A stretch of DNA of 64,000 bases, from NCBI GenBank assembly GCA_963971535.1, contig OZ020590.1, positions 149,557,680 through 149,621,679 of the forward strand, written 5' to 3'. The position numbers and the translations under genes were made by a program. Shown here one piece after another: positions 63,601 through 64,000 of this stretch (position 1 is the first letter of the stretch; each line of letters begins with the position of its first letter). A model generated the notes under the pieces. It was not told the origin of the DNA. It did no database searches and saw nothing but the letters and a program-made list of their open reading frames with translations. The stretch comes from Notolepis coatsorum (taxonomy: Eukaryota > Chordata > Actinopteri > Aulopiformes > Paralepididae).

Positions 63601-64000
63601 CTTCTTCCCCCAGGCCATCAGAGCCTTGAACAATGAACATTGAGAGCCACAGAAACTGAACTATCCACACACAAGCACACACACGACACGCACGCTGAGC
63701 ACGCTCACACACTAGCAGCCACTTTAACACTCATGCCGCACACACGCACACTTATGGCCAAGAGGAAAGGCCACTTTAAATTAGTATAACAACAGGAAGA
63801 GTGTATTGCACTACTAAAGCTACCTAGCATGTCCTATATGCTATGTAAATACTATGTACAGATACCGAGATGTCACACCATGTTACCTGTTTATTGCACT
63901 GTTGTTTTTATTGGATTCTATTATATGTTGTACCACTGTATTTTTATTGGATTCTATTATATGTTGTACCACTGTATTGCACATCGTCGCGGGCAAGACC
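60700..64000 (+). mobile_element. LINE-R, near-full length, disrupted; runs off the window
   Basis: The frame opens at ATG 60,762 ('MSYDRQTLMDLNSGLKEEF') and covers the endonuclease: 'IFLANARSLEGRMDDLRA', 'CFTETWLK', then, after a frameshift at about 61,270, 'MIVAGDFNQANL' and 'ASDHDSIFLIP'. A second frameshift lies in the G-rich stretch at about 62,210-62,250. The reverse transcriptase continues with 'KAAGPDGITG', 'NDYRPVALTS', 'FIDYSSAFNTIV' and 'GSPQGCVLSPLLY', has a TGA at 62,902-62,904, then the catalytic 'FADDTVVVG' and the end 'AIRALNNEH' at 63,643. The 3' UTR reaches the window edge. Three lesions make this copy inactive. It has the endonuclease that the copy at 11,843 lacks. Confidence 0.87.

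Overview
This is a repeat-dense stretch of vertebrate nuclear genome, most probably a teleost fish. The evidence is the mixture of elements: L2/CR1-group LINEs, tRNA-headed SINEs including one with a V-SINE-like core, hAT transposons and MITEs with 8-bp target duplications, a BEL/Pao LTR retrotransposon, Ty3/gypsy and Ty1/copia fragments, and C2H2 zinc-finger exons of a type I associate with fish. There is no operon structure, no prokaryotic signal and no RNA gene I would call functional. Family assignments are by recognition only; no search was run.

The layout is a segmental duplication of one ancestral unit of roughly 14-15 kb in direct orientation, later remodelled. Unit 1 runs from 1 to about 21,008. 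Unit 2 runs from about 29,256 to 42,480 and has lost its first 4 kb. Unit 3 runs from about 42,486 to 56,810. The ancestral order is: LINE-L reverse-transcriptase piece, LINE-L tail, L2/SINE chimera, PCF11-like FEGP-repeat exon, hAT MITE carrying a SINE, V-SINE-like head, LINE-L 3' end, 18-bp minisatellite, minus-strand zinc-finger exon, 35-bp minisatellite, then further SINE and LINE-L debris.

The units differ by insertions whose empty sites survive in a sister unit. Unit 1 alone has a 2,076-bp hAT (5,090-7,165), a LINE-R (11,843-14,738) and one LINE-L (17,741-18,797). Unit 2 alone has nested hATs (31,628-33,821). Unit 3 alone has a LINE-R tail (55,083-55,589). A young BEL/Pao element (21,009-29,255) sits between units 1 and 2. 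Its 3' LTR is cut at the junction with unit 2, while unit 3 keeps the uninterrupted target site.

Beyond 56,810 lie a copia integrase fragment, a tRNA-SINE with a 15-bp target duplication, a long minus-strand gypsy LTR with the end of its pol gene, and a LINE-R with ORF lesions that runs out of the window.

The only host-like coding sequences are the three zinc-finger last exons (8,931, 34,048, 49,545) and two disabled PCF11-like exons. The most interesting items are the BEL/Pao element, which keeps an 1852-codon ORF although its integrase catalytic core is cleanly missing; the divergent zinc-finger arrays; the reciprocal lesions in the PCF11-like exons; and 142-bp direct repeats around a LINE insertion.
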